Shown: in pieces, positions 26,019 to 34,210 of the stretch
How positions within the stretch are numbered: the stretch's first letter is position 1
Layout of the letters: every line of letters begins with the position of its first letter
Source of the DNA: Microbacterium hydrocarbonoxydans
GTDB lineage: Bacteria > Actinomycetota > Actinomycetes > Actinomycetales > Microbacteriaceae
NCBI RefSeq assembly: GCF_904831005.1
Contig: NZ_LR882982.1
Span: 2,542,001-2,606,000, forward strand
Direction of reading: 5' to 3'
Length of the DNA stretch: 64,000 bases
Made by a program: the position numbers and the translations under genes
Notes under the pieces: generated by a model
Seen by the model: only the letters and a program-made list of their open reading frames with translations
The model's database searches: none
Told to the model about the DNA's origin: nothing

Positions 26019-26813
26019 CTAGATCGACGGCGCGGCCGGCGGAGGCGGCGGGTCGGTGAGCGCCGCAGGGGGTCCTTCGGCGCGGGGCTGGAAGCTCTCG
26101 AAGACGCCGTAGGCGACGATGCGCTCTGCGAGCGAATACAGAGGAGAGCACGCGGTCAGCGTGATGTATCGCTCGCCCGTCTCGACGCCGGGCATCTGGG
26201 GCACATCGAGCAAGACCTCGGTCTGCGAGGGCTTGACGTACTCCAGCGTGCGGAACCGGTACGTGAACCATCCGTCGGGCGTCTCGACGACGATCGCGTC
26301 GCCCAGCTGCAGCTTGTCGAGCTGATTGAAGGGCTTGCCCCACGTGGTGCGATGCCCGGCCATGGCGAAGTTGCCGACCTCTCCCGGCATCTTCGAATCG
26401 GTGTAGACGCCGATGCCGAGGTCGTCGAGCGTCCGAGCGCGGCTGGTGCCTCCGTAGACGCCGACGTTGTACTCCGAGCCGAAACGCGGCACGTGCATCT
26501 GGGCGAACCACTGCGCGTCTGCGGGGGGCGCGGGGATCACCGGCTCGTAGTAGGTCGTGCCGTCATCCGCCTCGACCAGAGGAGGAGGCTCGGGCGGTGG
26601 CGCCTCGGCCAGCTGCTGCGACATCTGGGCGCCCTCGTCGTTCTTCTGCGCGCTGATGATGATGTCGCCGATCCACATCTGCCAGGCGACGAAAAGCAGC
26701 ACGACGACTCCCGCGGTGAGCAGGAGTTCGCCGAGGACGCTCGTGAATGTGGCGCGCGATCGAGGGCGGCGGTGCCGTACGCGTCGCTCCCCCGAGACGA
26801 CGGATGCAGTCAT
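26019..26813 (-). CDS. srtE: class E sortase
   Basis: A 264-aa sortase. One N-terminal helix (about 28-48, GELLLTAGVVVLLFVAWQMW), a Pro/Glu-rich linker and the sortase barrel. Catalytic residues are H154 (MAGHRTTWGKPF), C222 (TLTACSPLYS) and R231 (ERIVAYG). Class E enzymes of actinobacteria usually cleave LAXTG motifs and anchor surface proteins. No substrate with an LAXTG tail is in this window. It is divergent from crgA. Confidence 0.92.
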   Translation of the reverse strand: MTASVVSGERRVRHRRPRSRATFTSVLGELLLTAGVVVLLFVAWQMWIGDIIISAQKNDEGAQMSQQLAEAPPPEPPPLVEADDGTTYYEPVIPAPPADAQWFAQMHVPRFGSEYNVGVYGGTSRARTLDDLGIGVYTDSKMPGEVGNFAMAGHRTTWGKPFNQLDKLQLGDAIVVETPDGWFTYRFRTLEYVKPSQTEVLLDVPQMPGVETGERYITLTACSPLYSLAERIVAYGVFESFQPRAEGPPAALTDPPPPPAAPSI

Positions 26814-26850
26814 GGCGCGATCTTATCCCGCTCCACTGAACGAACGGCCC

Positions 26851-26892
26851 GTGAGACCCGGTCTCACCAGGGAAAGAAGTCATGGGTACAAT
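26851..26892 (+). promoter_or_regulatory. crgA promoter with palindrome; probable leaderless transcript
   Basis: A perfect inverted repeat GTGAGACC-C-GGTCTCAC (26851-26867) lies where the -35 should be. TACAAT (26887-26892) is a good -10. The crgA ATG begins only 7 nt after it, so transcription should start at or next to the A of ATG. The palindrome also lies about 40 nt from the divergent srtE start and could control both. Confidence 0.55.
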
Positions 26893-26898
26893 GTCGGA

Positions 26899-27138
26899 AT
26901 GGCACGTGAGCGCAAGATCGAAGAACCGGACGTACCCCGCAGCGAAGGCGACACCGCCCCCAACGCGGTGTGGTTCAAGCCGGTGATGGTCGGCTTCATG
27001 CTGCTCGGTCTCGCGTGGATCCTCGTGTTCTACATCTCCGGCATGCAGTTCCCGATCCCGGGTCTCGGCAACTGGAATCTCGGAATCGGCCTGGGCATCG
27101 CCCTCATCGGCTTCCTGATGACCACCCGCTGGCGCTGA
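26899..27138 (+). CDS. crgA: cell division protein CrgA
   Basis: A 79-aa protein with two membrane helices (FKPVMVGFMLLGLAWILVFY and LGIGLGIALIGFLM) joined by the conserved ISGMQFPIPGLGNWNL loop, ending TTRWR. CrgA binds FtsZ, FtsQ, FtsI and CwsA and coordinates septum formation in actinobacteria. A charged N-terminus (ARERKIEEPDVPRSEGD) replaces the usual Lys-rich one. Length and position next to the pknB cluster are typical. Confidence 0.95.
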   Translation: MARERKIEEPDVPRSEGDTAPNAVWFKPVMVGFMLLGLAWILVFYISGMQFPIPGLGNWNLGIGLGIALIGFLMTTRWR

Positions 27139-27158
27139 CCCCGCCCCGCTCACGTACT

Positions 27159-27192
27159 GAAGGCCCCTCCCGCCGCGGCGAGAGGGGCCTTC
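27159..27192 (+). terminator. crgA terminator
   Basis: An 11-bp stem, GAAGGCCCCTC / GAGGGGCCTTC, with a 12-nt loop 20 nt after the crgA stop. GC-rich hairpin without a long T-run, as is common in this group. Confidence 0.75.
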
Positions 27193-27246
27193 TGCGTCGG
27201 TGTGGAGCGATGGGGCGTCGGCGTCAGCTTCACACCGATTCCGGAG

Positions 27247-27323
27247 TTATCCACAGGTTATCCCCAACATGGGGAGAATTACACAGATGTTATTCACACC
27301 CGTTAACAACCCTGTTAACAACT
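27247..27323. other. DnaA-box cluster with paired GTTAAC motifs
   Basis: Between convergent crgA and rhomboid genes: a consensus DnaA box TTATCCACA (27247-27255), near-matches TTATCCCCA (27258-27266) and TTATTCACA (27290-27298), then GTTAAC twice (27302 and 27314). The 22 bp at 27302-27323 recur exactly, in inverted orientation, at 59667-59688. The DNA is much more AT-rich than its surroundings. It is too far from dnaA/dnaN to be the canonical oriC; a DnaA-titration or replication-control site is possible. Confidence 0.5.
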
Positions 27324-27328
27324 CCCGA

Positions 27329-28225
27329 TCAGGCGTAAACCGAGGTGATGAGCAGCGGGGGCACGAAGGCGACGATCACGAGAAGCGCCACGACGACCGC
27401 CGAGAGCAGCACGATCTGCAGCGTGCGCTGGTCTCGTCGACGGGTTCTGGTCAGGATGAAGGCGACCAGTGCGCCCACGATCGCACCGCCGAGGTGCGCC
27501 TGCCAGGCGATGCCGCCGATGAAGAACCCGATCACGAAGTTGATGCCGAGGATCACGAGGATCCCGGTGACGTTCGCCCCCAGGTGGCGTCCGATGATGA
27601 GCAGCGCGGCCATGAGGCCGAAGATCGCTCCCGAGGCGCCGACCGTGGCGGTGCCGGGCGCGATGAGCGCGACGGCCACGGAGCCGCCGATACCGCTGAT
27701 CAGATACAGCGCGAGATAGCGGACGCGGCCCAGCATCGGTTCGAGGTTCTGTCCCAGCATCCACAGCGCCAGCATGTTCAGCGCGAGATGGATGAACCCC
27801 CCGTGCACGAACACGGCGGTCAGCAGCCTCCAGGGCTCGAACGGGTACAGCGAGAGGTCGGGATAGAGGTATGCCGCAGCGAAGAGCAGCTGCTGCGTGA
27901 TGGCGTTGCCCATGCCGGGCACCATCTGCAGCAGACCGATGATCGAGGTGATCAGCAGCAGACCGTAGGTGACGACGGGCTTGCCGCCACCCGAAGGCGC
28001 CATCGCGGGGCGGCTGCGCCAACGGCGCTCGGCGCGCTTCTGGGCGGGGGTGCGGTTCTTGCGCTCCGCAGCCATGCACTCGGGGCAGATGACCCCCACG
28101 GCTGCCTGCGTCTGGCATTCGGGGCAGATGGTGCGCAGGCACCGCTGGCAGAGCACGAAGCTCTGCCGATCCGGATGCCGATAGCAGAAGTTGTCGCGGT
28201 TGTCTGCGAACTCAGGCGTGGTCAT
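27329..28225 (-). CDS. rhomboid-family intramembrane serine protease with N-terminal zinc-ribbon-like region
   Basis: A 298-aa membrane protease. Residues 14-50 carry CxxC pairs (CQRC, CPEC, CPEC) plus C14/H17, a likely double zinc ribbon/B-box-like cap. Six helices follow from about residue 85. The catalytic dyad is S198 (GASGAIFGL) and H244 (WQAHLGGAIVGAL), and the conserved HGGFIHLALNMLAL lies in helix 2. Substrates are unknown. The gene follows ppiA in the same direction with a short gap, as in other actinobacteria. Confidence 0.92.
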   Translation of the reverse strand: MTTPEFADNRDNFCYRHPDRQSFVLCQRCLRTICPECQTQAAVGVICPECMAAERKNRTPAQKRAERRWRSRPAMAPSGGGKPVVTYGLLLITSIIGLLQMVPGMGNAITQQLLFAAAYLYPDLSLYPFEPWRLLTAVFVHGGFIHLALNMLALWMLGQNLEPMLGRVRYLALYLISGIGGSVAVALIAPGTATVGASGAIFGLMAALLIIGRHLGANVTGILVILGINFVIGFFIGGIAWQAHLGGAIVGALVAFILTRTRRRDQRTLQIVLLSAVVVALLVIVAFVPPLLITSVYA

Positions 28226-28246
28226 CCGGATCGGCCAGCGTCGTCG

Positions 28247-28804
28247 TCAGGCCGCGACGATGTCGATCGACTGCAGCACGACCGGCTCGATGGGGCGATC
28301 GCCCGCAGCGGTCGGCACGGCGGCGATCTTGTCGACGACAGCCTTCGAGGCGTCGTCGGCGACCTCGCCGAAGATCGTGTGCTTGCCCTGCAGCCACGGC
28401 GTCGGGTCGGTCGTGATGAAGAACTGCGATCCGTTGGTGCCCTCGGGCTTGCCCGTGATGGCATTGCGACGAAGGCCCGCGTTGGCCATGGCGAGGATGT
28501 AGGGCTCGTTGAAGTTGAGCTCCATGTTGATCTCGTCGTCGAAGTTGTATCCGGGGCCGCCGACGCCCTGTCCGAGCGGGTCGCCGCCCTGGATCATGAA
28601 GTTGGGGATGATGCGGTGGAAGATGACGTCCTTGTAGAGAGCGCCCTCGCCCGGCTTGCCGGTGGCGGGGTGCGTCCACTCCTGGGTGCCGTCGGCGAGG
28701 CCGACGAAGTTCTTGACCGTCTTCGGGGCGTGGTCGCCGAAGAGGTTGATGACGATGTCACCGTGGTTGGTGTGCAGGGTTGCGACATGAGAAGCGTGAG
28801 CCAT
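28247..28804 (-). CDS. ppiA: cyclophilin-type peptidyl-prolyl cis-trans isomerase
   Basis: A 185-aa cytoplasmic cyclophilin without signal peptide. Active-site patterns are FHRIIPNFMIQGGDP, GTNGSQFFITT and WLQGKHTIFGEV. It corresponds to PpiA/PpiB of the gyrA-proximal block of actinobacteria. The ATG was chosen where the cyclophilin domain begins (MAHASHVATLHTNHGD); upstream in-frame sequence does not look coding. Confidence 0.94.
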   Translation of the reverse strand: MAHASHVATLHTNHGDIVINLFGDHAPKTVKNFVGLADGTQEWTHPATGKPGEGALYKDVIFHRIIPNFMIQGGDPLGQGVGGPGYNFDDEINMELNFNEPYILAMANAGLRRNAITGKPEGTNGSQFFITTDPTPWLQGKHTIFGEVADDASKAVVDKIAAVPTAAGDRPIEPVVLQSIDIVAA

Positions 28805-28949
28805 GCCTTCATTCTCGCAGAGCTTCCGATGTGTGCGGCGTGAACTAGCGCTGTTCACCGCACAGCGCAAGGGTTCGGCGATTCCCTCCCCCCATCCGGC
28901 CTCCCGTGGCAAGATGGGGAATCCGTACTCCAATCGACAGGAGAGCATC

Positions 28950-29450
28950 GTGAGCATCAGCCGCAAGCGGAAGAAGGAACTGCGTCGTCTTCAGGCCGAC
29001 GCCAACCAGCTCTGGGAGAACCAGCAGGTACTCGTCGGCCACGCCGCCGATGTCGCACGTGAGGCCGGACGCCAGCTCGGCCACTTCGGCCGCGAGCAGG
29101 TCGGTCCCGTCGTGCAGGACACCTACAACCGCCGCGTGCAGCCGGTCGTGGACCGTGGCGTCCGCTTCGGCCACCACGTGGTCGACGACAAGGTCGTTCC
29201 CATCGTCGGCGGCGTCGTCGGAACCGCGCTCACCGCGTGGGACGTGGCGAACGCCAAGCGCGAGGGCGTCGTGAAGAAGGTCAAGAAGGCCACGAAGCCC
29301 GAGCCCAAGGGTCCTGGCATCGGCTCGGTCGTCGCATTGATCCTCGGAATCGCCGCAGCCGCCGGCGTGCTGTACGCGGCATGGCAGGCACTGCGCGCCG
29401 ACGACGAGCTCTGGGTCGCCGACGACCCGCTCTCCGCTCCCGACGCGTGA
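28950..29450 (+). CDS. hypothetical protein with C-terminal membrane helix
   Basis: A 166-aa protein of unknown function. It starts with GTG (VSISRKRKKELRRLQAD) after ACAGGAG. Residues 1-60 are a basic helix, the middle has a repetitive VVQDTYNRRVQPVVDRGVRF / VVDDKVVPIVGGVVG pattern, and a helix near residues 128-148 (IGSVVALILGIAAAAGVLYA) is followed by an acidic tail. It resembles short DNA- or envelope-associated actinobacterial proteins but I cannot name a family. It overlaps the next gene by 4 nt. Confidence 0.7.
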   Translation: MSISRKRKKELRRLQADANQLWENQQVLVGHAADVAREAGRQLGHFGREQVGPVVQDTYNRRVQPVVDRGVRFGHHVVDDKVVPIVGGVVGTALTAWDVANAKREGVVKKVKKATKPEPKGPGIGSVVALILGIAAAAGVLYAAWQALRADDELWVADDPLSAPDA

Positions 29451-29962
29451 CCTCGAGCACTGATCCCTCGGCCGCCGCGCCGGGGGATCCGCATGAGCGC
29501 GTTCGGACGGCCGCTGCTGCTCGCGGCCTCGAGATCGAGATCCGCGAGCGGCCCGCCGCGCGCACTCTGGCGGAGGCGGCCGAGCTGCTGGGCATCCTGC
29601 CCTCGGGAATCGTGAAGACCCTCGTCGTCAAGCGCTCGGACGACACCTATCTCTTCGCGCTCGTGCCGGGCGGTCGGTCGATCTCGTGGCCGAAGCTGCG
29701 TGCGCTCGTCGGGGTCAACAAGCTCCGCCTTCCCGAGCCCGAGCTCGCTCTCGCCGCCACAGGATACGAGCGTGGGACGATCGTCCCCATCGGCAGCACC
29801 ACCGAGTGGCCCGTCTACGCCGATGAGTCGATCGTCGGTCAGCGGATCGCCATGGGCGCGGGAGCGCACGGGTACAGCCTGTTCGTCGAGGCCGACGACC
29901 TGATCTCCGCCTACGGGGCGACGGTCGCCGACATCTCGGTGCCCGAAGAGCCTCGCGACTGA
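29447..29962 (+). CDS. YbaK/EbsC-type aminoacyl-tRNA deacylase
   Basis: A 171-aa member of the prolyl-tRNA-editing superfamily, which hydrolyses mischarged aminoacyl-tRNAs. Visible features are AAELLGILPSGIVKTLVVK (conserved Lys), FALVPGGRSISWPKL, GYERGTIVPIGSTTEWPVYAD and IAMGAGAHGYSLFVEADDLI. The GTG start overlaps the upstream stop (GTGA). Whether it edits Cys-tRNA(Pro), Ala-tRNA(Pro) or something else is not clear. Confidence 0.88.
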   Translation: MTSSTDPSAAAPGDPHERVRTAAAARGLEIEIRERPAARTLAEAAELLGILPSGIVKTLVVKRSDDTYLFALVPGGRSISWPKLRALVGVNKLRLPEPELALAATGYERGTIVPIGSTTEWPVYADESIVGQRIAMGAGAHGYSLFVEADDLISAYGATVADISVPEEPRD

Positions 29963-29978
29963 CCGGCGCTCGGAGTCG

Positions 29979-30401
29979 TCAGAGGATGCCGGCCATCTTC
30001 AGGGCGATGTCGACGAGCTTCACTCTCTGCAGTTCGGAGACGGACTTCAGGCTGAACCATCCCGCCATGTCGGTGGATCCATCGGTCTCGAAACGCAGCT
30101 TCCCTCCGCTCACGACCGCCCGATACACGATGCGCAGCGTGTGCAGGGGCTCGTCGGACTTGTTGACGCGCTGACCGGCGGGGATCACCCGAGAGTGGAT
30201 GCCGAGAAGCTCGCCGACCTTCACGGTGTATCCGGTCTCTTCGCGGAGCTCGCGCCGCACGGCGTCTTCGGGCGCCTCGCCGGCTTCAAGTCCCCCGCCC
30301 GGCATCGTCCACGCGACCCGTCGCCCCTCGGTCCAACGTACCAGCAGAATGCGACCGTCGTCATCGGTGACGACCGCGTATGCCGCGACCCGCATATCCA
30401 T
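29979..30401 (-). CDS. NUDIX hydrolase
   Basis: A 140-aa NUDIX protein that cleaves a nucleoside-diphosphate-linked compound. The Nudix box is intact: GGGLEAGEAPEDAVRRELREE followed by TGYTV (G-x5-E-x7-REUxEE). It begins MDMRVAAYAVVTDDDGRILLVRW. Its stop is 16 nt from the end of the convergent deacylase gene. It is divergent from the adh operon, so the operator upstream of adh may also affect it. Substrate unknown. Confidence 0.88.
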   Translation of the reverse strand: MDMRVAAYAVVTDDDGRILLVRWTEGRRVAWTMPGGGLEAGEAPEDAVRRELREETGYTVKVGELLGIHSRVIPAGQRVNKSDEPLHTLRIVYRAVVSGGKLRFETDGSTDMAGWFSLKSVSELQRVKLVDIALKMAGIL

Positions 30402-30446
30402 GCGTTCACCATACTGTGCGGACTGTGAGACGACATGATGGTGCAC

Positions 30447-30464
30447 ATACCGGCCAGTCGGTAT
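30447..30464 (+). promoter_or_regulatory. regulon operator 1 (ATACCG-N6-CGGTAT), adh operon
   Basis: ATACCGGCCAGTCGGTAT, an inverted repeat with 6-bp arms. It overlaps a consensus -10 TATAAT (30462-30467), so binding should block the promoter of the alcohol dehydrogenase-SDR-MaoC operon. The flanking TGCAC is shared with operator 2. Three more copies occur in the window. Confidence 0.7.
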
Positions 30465-30507
30465 AATCTGATGACGGCAGCGGAGCTGTCGACGACGAGG
30501 AGGTCGG

Positions 30508-31614
30508 ATGCGCATCGACGGCGCGGTACTGGAGCACTCGGGCGCGGAGGCGCCCTTCGCACGGTCGGAGCCCTTCTTCATCGGCGAGCTCGAATTGGAC
30601 CCTCCGGGCCCCGGCGAGCTGCTGGTCCGCATCGAGGTCGCCGGCGTCTGCCATTCGGATCTCAGCGTGGTCGACGGCAGCCGACCGCGTCCGCTGCCGA
30701 TGCTGCTCGGTCACGAGGCCGCGGGGATCGTGGAGCAGATCGGCACTGACGTCACTGACATCTCGGTGGGCACGCGCGTCGTGATGACCTTCCTCCCGCG
30801 CTGCGGTGAGTGCGACGGCTGCCGCGCCGACGGGCGCCTTCCCTGCAGCGTGGGATCGGCGGCGAATGCCGCGGGGACGCTCGTCGGCGGGGGCATGAGG
30901 CTGCACCGTTCCGAGAAGGAGCCCGTGGTGCATCACCACCTCGGTGTGAGCGCCTTCGCGACGCATGCGGTCGTCAGCCGCACCTCGGTGGTCGCGGTCG
31001 ACGACGACGTGCCGGCCGAGATCGCGGCGCTGCTCGGCTGCGCCGTGCTGACCGGCGGAGGCGCTGTGCTGAACGCCGGGCGACCGGCGCCGGGGGAGAG
31101 GGTCATCGTCGTCGGCCTCGGCGGCGTCGGCATGGCCGCGCTGCTCGTCGGCATCGCCCTCGGGCACGAGGTGATCGGTGTGGATGCCGTTCCCGCCAAG
31201 CTCGAGACCGCGCGGCAACTCGGCGCGGCAGTGGCGGTGTCACCAGCCGACGCGGTCGCGGAAGGACTCACGGCCCCCGTGGTGATCGAGGCGGCCGGCG
31301 CCGCTCGCGCGTTCGAGACCGCACTCGCACTCACCTCGCCCGGTGGCACGACCGTCACGGTCGGGCTTCCCGCACCCGATGCCCGTGCCAGCATCTCTCC
31401 TCTTCAGCTGACCGCTGAAGCTCGCACCATCATCGGGAGCTACCTCGGCTCGGCGGTGCCCGAGCGCGACATCCCCCGATACGTCGATCTGTGGCGCACC
31501 GGACGTCTGCCGCTCGAACGGCTCGTCTCGTCGCGCACCACGCTCGACCGGCTGCCGGAGGCCATGGATCGCCTGGCCACGGGCGCCGAGCTCCGCCAGC
31601 TGATCATCTTCTGA
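30508..31614 (+). CDS. zinc-dependent alcohol dehydrogenase (MDR class III-like)
   Basis: A 368-aa medium-chain dehydrogenase that oxidises an alcohol to aldehyde with NAD(P). Catalytic zinc ligands are C48 (GVCHSDLS) and H69/E70 (LLGHEAAG). The structural zinc cysteines C99, C102, C105 and C113 are all present. The Rossmann segment is VIVVGLGGVGMAALLVG. GAGGAGG precedes the ATG. First gene of an operon with an SDR and a MaoC hydratase; oxidation of a transported or lactone-derived alcohol is plausible. Confidence 0.92.
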   Translation: MRIDGAVLEHSGAEAPFARSEPFFIGELELDPPGPGELLVRIEVAGVCHSDLSVVDGSRPRPLPMLLGHEAAGIVEQIGTDVTDISVGTRVVMTFLPRCGECDGCRADGRLPCSVGSAANAAGTLVGGGMRLHRSEKEPVVHHHLGVSAFATHAVVSRTSVVAVDDDVPAEIAALLGCAVLTGGGAVLNAGRPAPGERVIVVGLGGVGMAALLVGIALGHEVIGVDAVPAKLETARQLGAAVAVSPADAVAEGLTAPVVIEAAGAARAFETALALTSPGGTTVTVGLPAPDARASISPLQLTAEARTIIGSYLGSAVPERDIPRYVDLWRTGRLPLERLVSSRTTLDRLPEAMDRLATGAELRQLIIF

Positions 31615-31664
31615 CCAGACTGCTCCGCACACGCCCTCGCCATCATCCATCGGAAGGACACCCC

Positions 31665-32414
31665 ATGACCCGAACCGCCATCGTCACCGGCGCCGCCCGC
31701 GGCATCGGAGCCGCGACCGCCATCCGCCTCGCCGCAGACGGTCACGCCGTGGCCGTGCTCGACCTCGACGCCGCTTCGTGCGCAGACACGGTCGCCGCCA
31801 TCCGGAACGCCGGGGGCCGCGCGCTCGCCGTCGGAGCCGATGTGTCTGATGCCGACGGTGTGCGGGCAGCGGTCGACCAGGTGGCGTCCGACCTCGGTGC
31901 GCCGACGATCCTGGTGAACAACGCCGGGATCATCCGCGACAACCTGCTGTTCAAGATGACCGAGGACGATTGGGACTCGGTGCTCTCGGTGCATCTGCGC
32001 GGCGCGTTCCTGATGAGCCGGGCGGTTCAGAAGCATCAGGTCGATGCGGGCTGGGGGCGCATCGTGAACCTCTCGAGCACCTCGGCGCTCGGCAACAGGG
32101 GGCAGGCGAACTACTCGGCCGCCAAGGCCGGGATGCAGGGGTTCACCAAGACCCTCGCGTTCGAGCTGGGTCGCTACGGCGTGACCGCGAACGCGATCGC
32201 CCCCGGATTCATCGTGACCGACATGACCCGCGCCACGGCAGCGCGGATCGGCGTCGGGTTCGACGAGTTCGTCGCGCATGCGGCCTCGGAGATCCCGGTG
32301 GGCAGGGCGGGGGAGCCCGCCGACATCGCTGCGGCCGCGTCGTTCTTCGTCTCGGACGCAGCGGGCTTCGTCTCGGGCCAGGTGCTGTACGTGGCGGGGG
32401 GGCCGACCTCATGA
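31665..32414 (+). CDS. SDR oxidoreductase, FabG-like 3-hydroxyacyl dehydrogenase
   Basis: A 249-aa classical short-chain dehydrogenase. Cofactor motif TGAARGIGAAT, NNAGII, catalytic Ser in NLSSTSALG and YxxxK in NYSAAKAG. It ends AGGPTS. AAGGA lies before the ATG and the stop overlaps the MaoC start by 4 nt, so a 3-hydroxyacyl-CoA/3-oxoacyl-CoA step next to the hydratase is likely. Confidence 0.9.
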   Translation: MTRTAIVTGAARGIGAATAIRLAADGHAVAVLDLDAASCADTVAAIRNAGGRALAVGADVSDADGVRAAVDQVASDLGAPTILVNNAGIIRDNLLFKMTEDDWDSVLSVHLRGAFLMSRAVQKHQVDAGWGRIVNLSSTSALGNRGQANYSAAKAGMQGFTKTLAFELGRYGVTANAIAPGFIVTDMTRATAARIGVGFDEFVAHAASEIPVGRAGEPADIAAAASFFVSDAAGFVSGQVLYVAGGPTS

Positions 32415-32866
32415 GCATCGTCGCCGCGCATCCGTCCGCTCTGCCTGACACAGTGGGCCGACGCGCCACAGGCGAGTGGTTCGCCGTCGAGCAGGAGCGC
32501 ATCCAGGCGTTCGCCGATGCGACGGAGGACTGGCAGTGGATCCACCTCGACGCCGAGCGCGCAGCATCCGGCCCTTTCGGCGCGACGATCGCGCACGGCT
32601 ACCTCACCCTCTCGCTGCTGCCGCGCCTCACTGCAGGGCTGCTCGACGTCGACGGCGCCGCGATGGTGGTGAACTACGGCCTCGACAGGGTGCGCTTCCT
32701 CCAGCCGGTGACGGCCGGCTCCCGCATCCGCGGCGTCACCGAGATCACCTCGGCCGAGGGCACTGCCCAGGGCTGGCGGGTGGGCATGACCACGACAGTC
32801 GAGATCGAGGGCTCCGAGCGGCCCGCGCTCGTGGCCGAGAGCGTCGCTCTCTTCATCCCGGAGTAG
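32411..32866 (+). CDS. MaoC-like (R)-enoyl-CoA hydratase
   Basis: A 151-aa hot-dog hydratase. The hydratase-2 motif is clear: ATEDWQWIHLDAERA with catalytic Asp/His followed by GPFGATIAHGYLTLSLLP. It hydrates 2-enoyl-CoA to (R)-3-hydroxyacyl-CoA, which the preceding SDR can oxidise. Last gene of the adh operon. Confidence 0.92.
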   Translation: MSIVAAHPSALPDTVGRRATGEWFAVEQERIQAFADATEDWQWIHLDAERAASGPFGATIAHGYLTLSLLPRLTAGLLDVDGAAMVVNYGLDRVRFLQPVTAGSRIRGVTEITSAEGTAQGWRVGMTTTVEIEGSERPALVAESVALFIPE

Positions 32867-32893
32867 AAGAGCCCGACGGGCGCCCGGAGCGCA

Positions 32894-32925
32894 GAGAGGC
32901 GCGATCCGCTCGGGTCGCGCCTCTC
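32894..32925. terminator. bidirectional terminator
   Basis: GAGAGGCGCGA pairs perfectly with TCGCGCCTCTC over a 10-nt loop. It separates the convergent MaoC and thiolase genes. Confidence 0.75.
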
Positions 32926-32947
32926 GCTGCGGCGATCACGGATGCCG

Positions 32948-34171
32948 TCAGACGCGCTCGATCACCATGGCCATGCCCTGGCCGCCGCCCACGCACATCG
33001 TCTCGAGACCATAGCGGCCGCCGGTGTCGGTGAGGCCGTTGATCAGCGTCGAGGTGAGGCGTGCGCCGGTCATGCCGAACGGGTGCCCGACCGCGATCGC
33101 GCCGCCGTGCACGTTCAGCCGCCCCTCATCGATGCCGAGCTCGCGCGCCGACGGGATCACCTGGGCGGCGAAGGCCTCGTTGATCTCGACCAGGTCGATG
33201 TCGTCGATGCCGAGGCCCGCTCTGGCAAGGGCACGGCGCGACGAGTCGACCGGACCCAGGCCCATGATCTCGGGCGACAGTCCGCTCACGCCGGTCGAGA
33301 CGATCCGCGCGAGTGGCTGGAGTCCCAGCTCGTCGACGATGCGGTCCGAGACGACCACGACGGCGGCCGCCCCATCGTTGAGCGGACAGCAGTTGCCGGC
33401 CGTGACGGTTCCGTCGGGTCGGAAGACCGGCTGCAGTCCGCTCAGCGACTCGATCGTGACTCCGGCGCGGGGTCCGTCGTCGGCGGCGACGACCGTGCCG
33501 TCGGAGAGAGTCACCGCAGTGATGTCGCGCGCCCAGAAGCCCGACGCGATCGCTGCCTCTGCGCGCTGCTGCGACCGCGCCGCGAAAGCATCCTGCTCAT
33601 CGCGGGTGATGCCGCGCAGCTGCGCGACGTTCTCCGCGGTCTGCCCCATCGCGATGTAGGGGTCGGGAAGGCGGCCTGAGATCCGCGGATCGATCCAGGT
33701 CGGGGCACCGCCCTCGGTGCGTGCCGCGGTGGCGGCGCCGGCCTCGGCGAACACCGGGTTCTCGATCGTGTTCCCGGGCGACAGGTCCGCCGCCCCCCGC
33801 GCATACCGGCTGACCATCTCGACACCGGCGGAGACGAAGACATCGCCCTCGCCCGCTCTGATCGCGTGGAACGCCATGCGCGTCGTCTGCAGCGACGACG
33901 AGCAGTAGCGGTTGACGGTCGTGCCGGGCACGCCATCGAGCCCCAGCAGCACAGACACGATCCTGGCGATGTTGAACCCCTGCTCTCCGGCAGGCTGTCC
34001 GGTGCCGAGCATCAGGTCGTCGATGCGCGCGGGATCGAGTGTCGGCACCTTGTCGAGCGCGGCCTGCACCATGCGGGCGGCCAGGTCGTCACCGCGCAGG
34101 GAGACGAGCGACCCCTTCCCTGCGCGGCCGATGGGGGAGCGGGCGGTGGCGACGATGTACGCCTCGGGCAT
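32948..34171 (-). CDS. acetyl-CoA acetyltransferase (thiolase)
   Basis: A 407-aa thiolase for the last step of beta-oxidation. The acyl-accepting cysteine is C90 (NRYCSSSLQT), and the C-terminal catalytic motifs are GGAIAVGHPFGMTGAR and CVGGGQGMAMVIERV. The middle NEAFAAQV loop is conserved. It lies 39 nt after the acyl-CoA dehydrogenase in the same direction. Confidence 0.94.
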   Translation of the reverse strand: MPEAYIVATARSPIGRAGKGSLVSLRGDDLAARMVQAALDKVPTLDPARIDDLMLGTGQPAGEQGFNIARIVSVLLGLDGVPGTTVNRYCSSSLQTTRMAFHAIRAGEGDVFVSAGVEMVSRYARGAADLSPGNTIENPVFAEAGAATAARTEGGAPTWIDPRISGRLPDPYIAMGQTAENVAQLRGITRDEQDAFAARSQQRAEAAIASGFWARDITAVTLSDGTVVAADDGPRAGVTIESLSGLQPVFRPDGTVTAGNCCPLNDGAAAVVVVSDRIVDELGLQPLARIVSTGVSGLSPEIMGLGPVDSSRRALARAGLGIDDIDLVEINEAFAAQVIPSARELGIDEGRLNVHGGAIAVGHPFGMTGARLTSTLINGLTDTGGRYGLETMCVGGGQGMAMVIERV

Positions 34172-34210
34172 GAGGACTCCTGATGTCAGAACGGCTGAGT
34201 GAGTGGCTGG

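Noticed and set aside
27247..27323. Possible chromosomal origin of replication
   Set aside because: DnaA-box-like sequences are present, but dnaA, dnaN and gyrB are not nearby; the DUF3566 gene at the right edge shows the true oriC lies outside the window.
27200..28843. 547-codon plus-strand frame across rhomboid and ppiA
   Set aside because: Spans two opposite-strand genes with complete catalytic motifs and has no domain of its own.
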